Source: Bradyrhizobium sp. CB82
Lineage (GTDB): Bacteria > Pseudomonadota > Alphaproteobacteria > Rhizobiales > Xanthobacteraceae
Direction of reading: 5' to 3'
DNA length: 64,000 nt
Assembly (NCBI RefSeq): GCF_029714405.1
Contig: NZ_CP121650.1
Location: 6,949,001-7,013,000, forward strand
Notes under the pieces: model-generated
What the model saw: only the letters and a program-made list of their open reading frames with translations
What the model was told of the DNA's origin: nothing
The model's database searches: none
Program-made: the position numbers and the translations under genes
Part shown: positions 63,441-64,000 of the stretch, piece after piece
Numbering within the stretch: the stretch's first letter is position 1
Layout: each line of letters starts with the position of its first letter

Positions 63441-64000
63441 CAAATCCAGTTCTGGAAGATCATCAGCCGGTTGAAGGTCTGCATCGAGGTGCCGACGAAG
63501 GCCGCGGAGATCGGTAGCATGGCGGCGAAGCCGATGGCTGCGACCGCGACATAGGCCCACAGCACCCAGGGCGGAAGCTTCTCACGTCGCAGCACATAGA
63601 CCAGTGCGAGCGAGGACGCGGTTGCGGCCGGCAGATAGTAGTAGATGAAGCCGAGCGTACGCGGCAGCAGTGCCCAGGCGAGATACGGGCCGAAATAGAA
63701 TGCCGAGATGAGGAACGCATCCCAACGCCGCGTGACGATGAAGTCGCGCAACACGACCGCCAGCGCGAGCAACGCCGGCCACAGCACCAGGGGATTACCG
63801 AGGAGGACGACCGCGGAGATGCTGTCGTCGCCGACCTTGTCGAACAGGAACCATACCGGGCGCACGAGGAAGGGCCAGGACGGCCATGAGCTCATATAGG
63901 TATGCCCGGCGATCGCGGTCGTGGTGTTGTCGGCGAAGATGCGCCGCTGGGCCTCGATCAGATCGGATGGCGATAGTCCGTAGAGCGGCACGAACGCGAC
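63440..64000 (-). CDS. Polytopic membrane glycosyltransferase, PMT-like, 5' part outside window
   Basis: The C-terminal 187 residues or so; the frame continues past the right edge (VAF before the GTG at 63991), so that GTG is probably internal. Five or more helices, with a periplasmic stretch SSWPSWPFLVRPVWFLFDKV and ISAVVLLGNPLVLWPALLAL, then the C-terminal R-x-L-G-F-I-Y-Y-Y-L-P block. This resembles the C-terminal membrane part of protein O-mannosyltransferase (PMT) proteins. Such enzymes use polyprenyl-phosphate sugars to modify proteins or lipids. Assignment is moderate because only the tail is visible. Confidence 0.7.
   Translation of the reverse strand, partial: VAFVPLYGLSPSDLIEAQRRIFADNTTTAIAGHTYMSSWPSWPFLVRPVWFLFDKVGDDSISAVVLLGNPLVLWPALLALAVVLRDFIVTRRWDAFLISAFYFGPYLAWALLPRTLGFIYYYLPAATASSLALVYVLRREKLPPWVLWAYVAVAAIGFAAMLPISAAFVGTSMQTFNRLMIFQNWI

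Overview
The window is a 64 kb piece of a high-GC alphaproteobacterial chromosome, most likely Bradyrhizobium or a close relative. This is inferred from codon use, from a complete rhizobial-type glycerol ABC operon, from the isocitrate lyase/DUF4170 pair, and from several families of short palindromic intergenic repeats of the kind scattered through Bradyrhizobium genomes. I saw no rRNA, tRNA, insertion sequence, prophage or CRISPR array. Both edges cut through genes.

Layout. 0-3.5 kb: the end of a DUF4159/aerotolerance-type gene and a partner membrane protein. 3.6-6.5 kb: a metal-uptake unit with a 21-bp Fur/Zur-like palindrome, a DUF2946 small protein and a ZnuD-like TonB receptor. 6.6-9.9 kb (minus) and 22.7-26.0 kb (plus): two inverted paralogous copies of a two-gene operon, an HlyD-type fusion protein followed by a processive GT2 synthase with a C-terminal PilZ-like tail. 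They resemble the c-di-GMP-activated beta-glucan synthase pair BgsB-BgsA of rhizobia. Between the copies lie an acetyltransferase, a polyprenyl-type GT2 with a GT-C-like membrane protein, a NUDIX hydrolase, a metallophosphoesterase, the glyoxylate-shunt unit (isocitrate lyase + DUF4170, divergent from a ScfR/RamB-type regulator), small proteins, a TPR protein and HtpX.

26-29.5 kb: lytic transglycosylase, DUF1993 protein and Old Yellow Enzyme reductase. 29.6-38.0 kb (minus): a seven-gene catabolic operon with a GlcD-type FAD oxidase, a polyamine-type ABC transporter with fused permeases, a DapA-like aldolase, an IclR regulator and an LldD-type FMN oxidase. The substrate is unknown but is probably a 2-hydroxy or 2-keto acid. 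38.6-47.4 kb (minus): the glycerol regulon glpR-glpD-glpS-glpT-glpP-glpQ-glpU-glpV, followed upstream by a HAD phosphatase.

48-51.9 kb: an NTF2-like secreted protein, a small protein, a YciA-type thioesterase overlapping a CarF/TMEM189-type lipid desaturase, a flavin reductase and a TetR regulator. The TetR gene ends an RND efflux operon (MFP-RND-TetR, 56.4-51.3 kb). 56.6-64 kb: an MFS transporter, a DUF2809 protein, a YcaQ-type glycosylase, a Met-rich secreted peptide, a small membrane protein, and a caspase-like (C14) protein divergent from an OmpA-family protein with two CRP-like sites between them. The window ends inside a PMT-like membrane glycosyltransferase.

Start sites were moved inward from the longest reading frame wherever a ribosome-binding site, signal peptide or neighbouring repeat argued for it.
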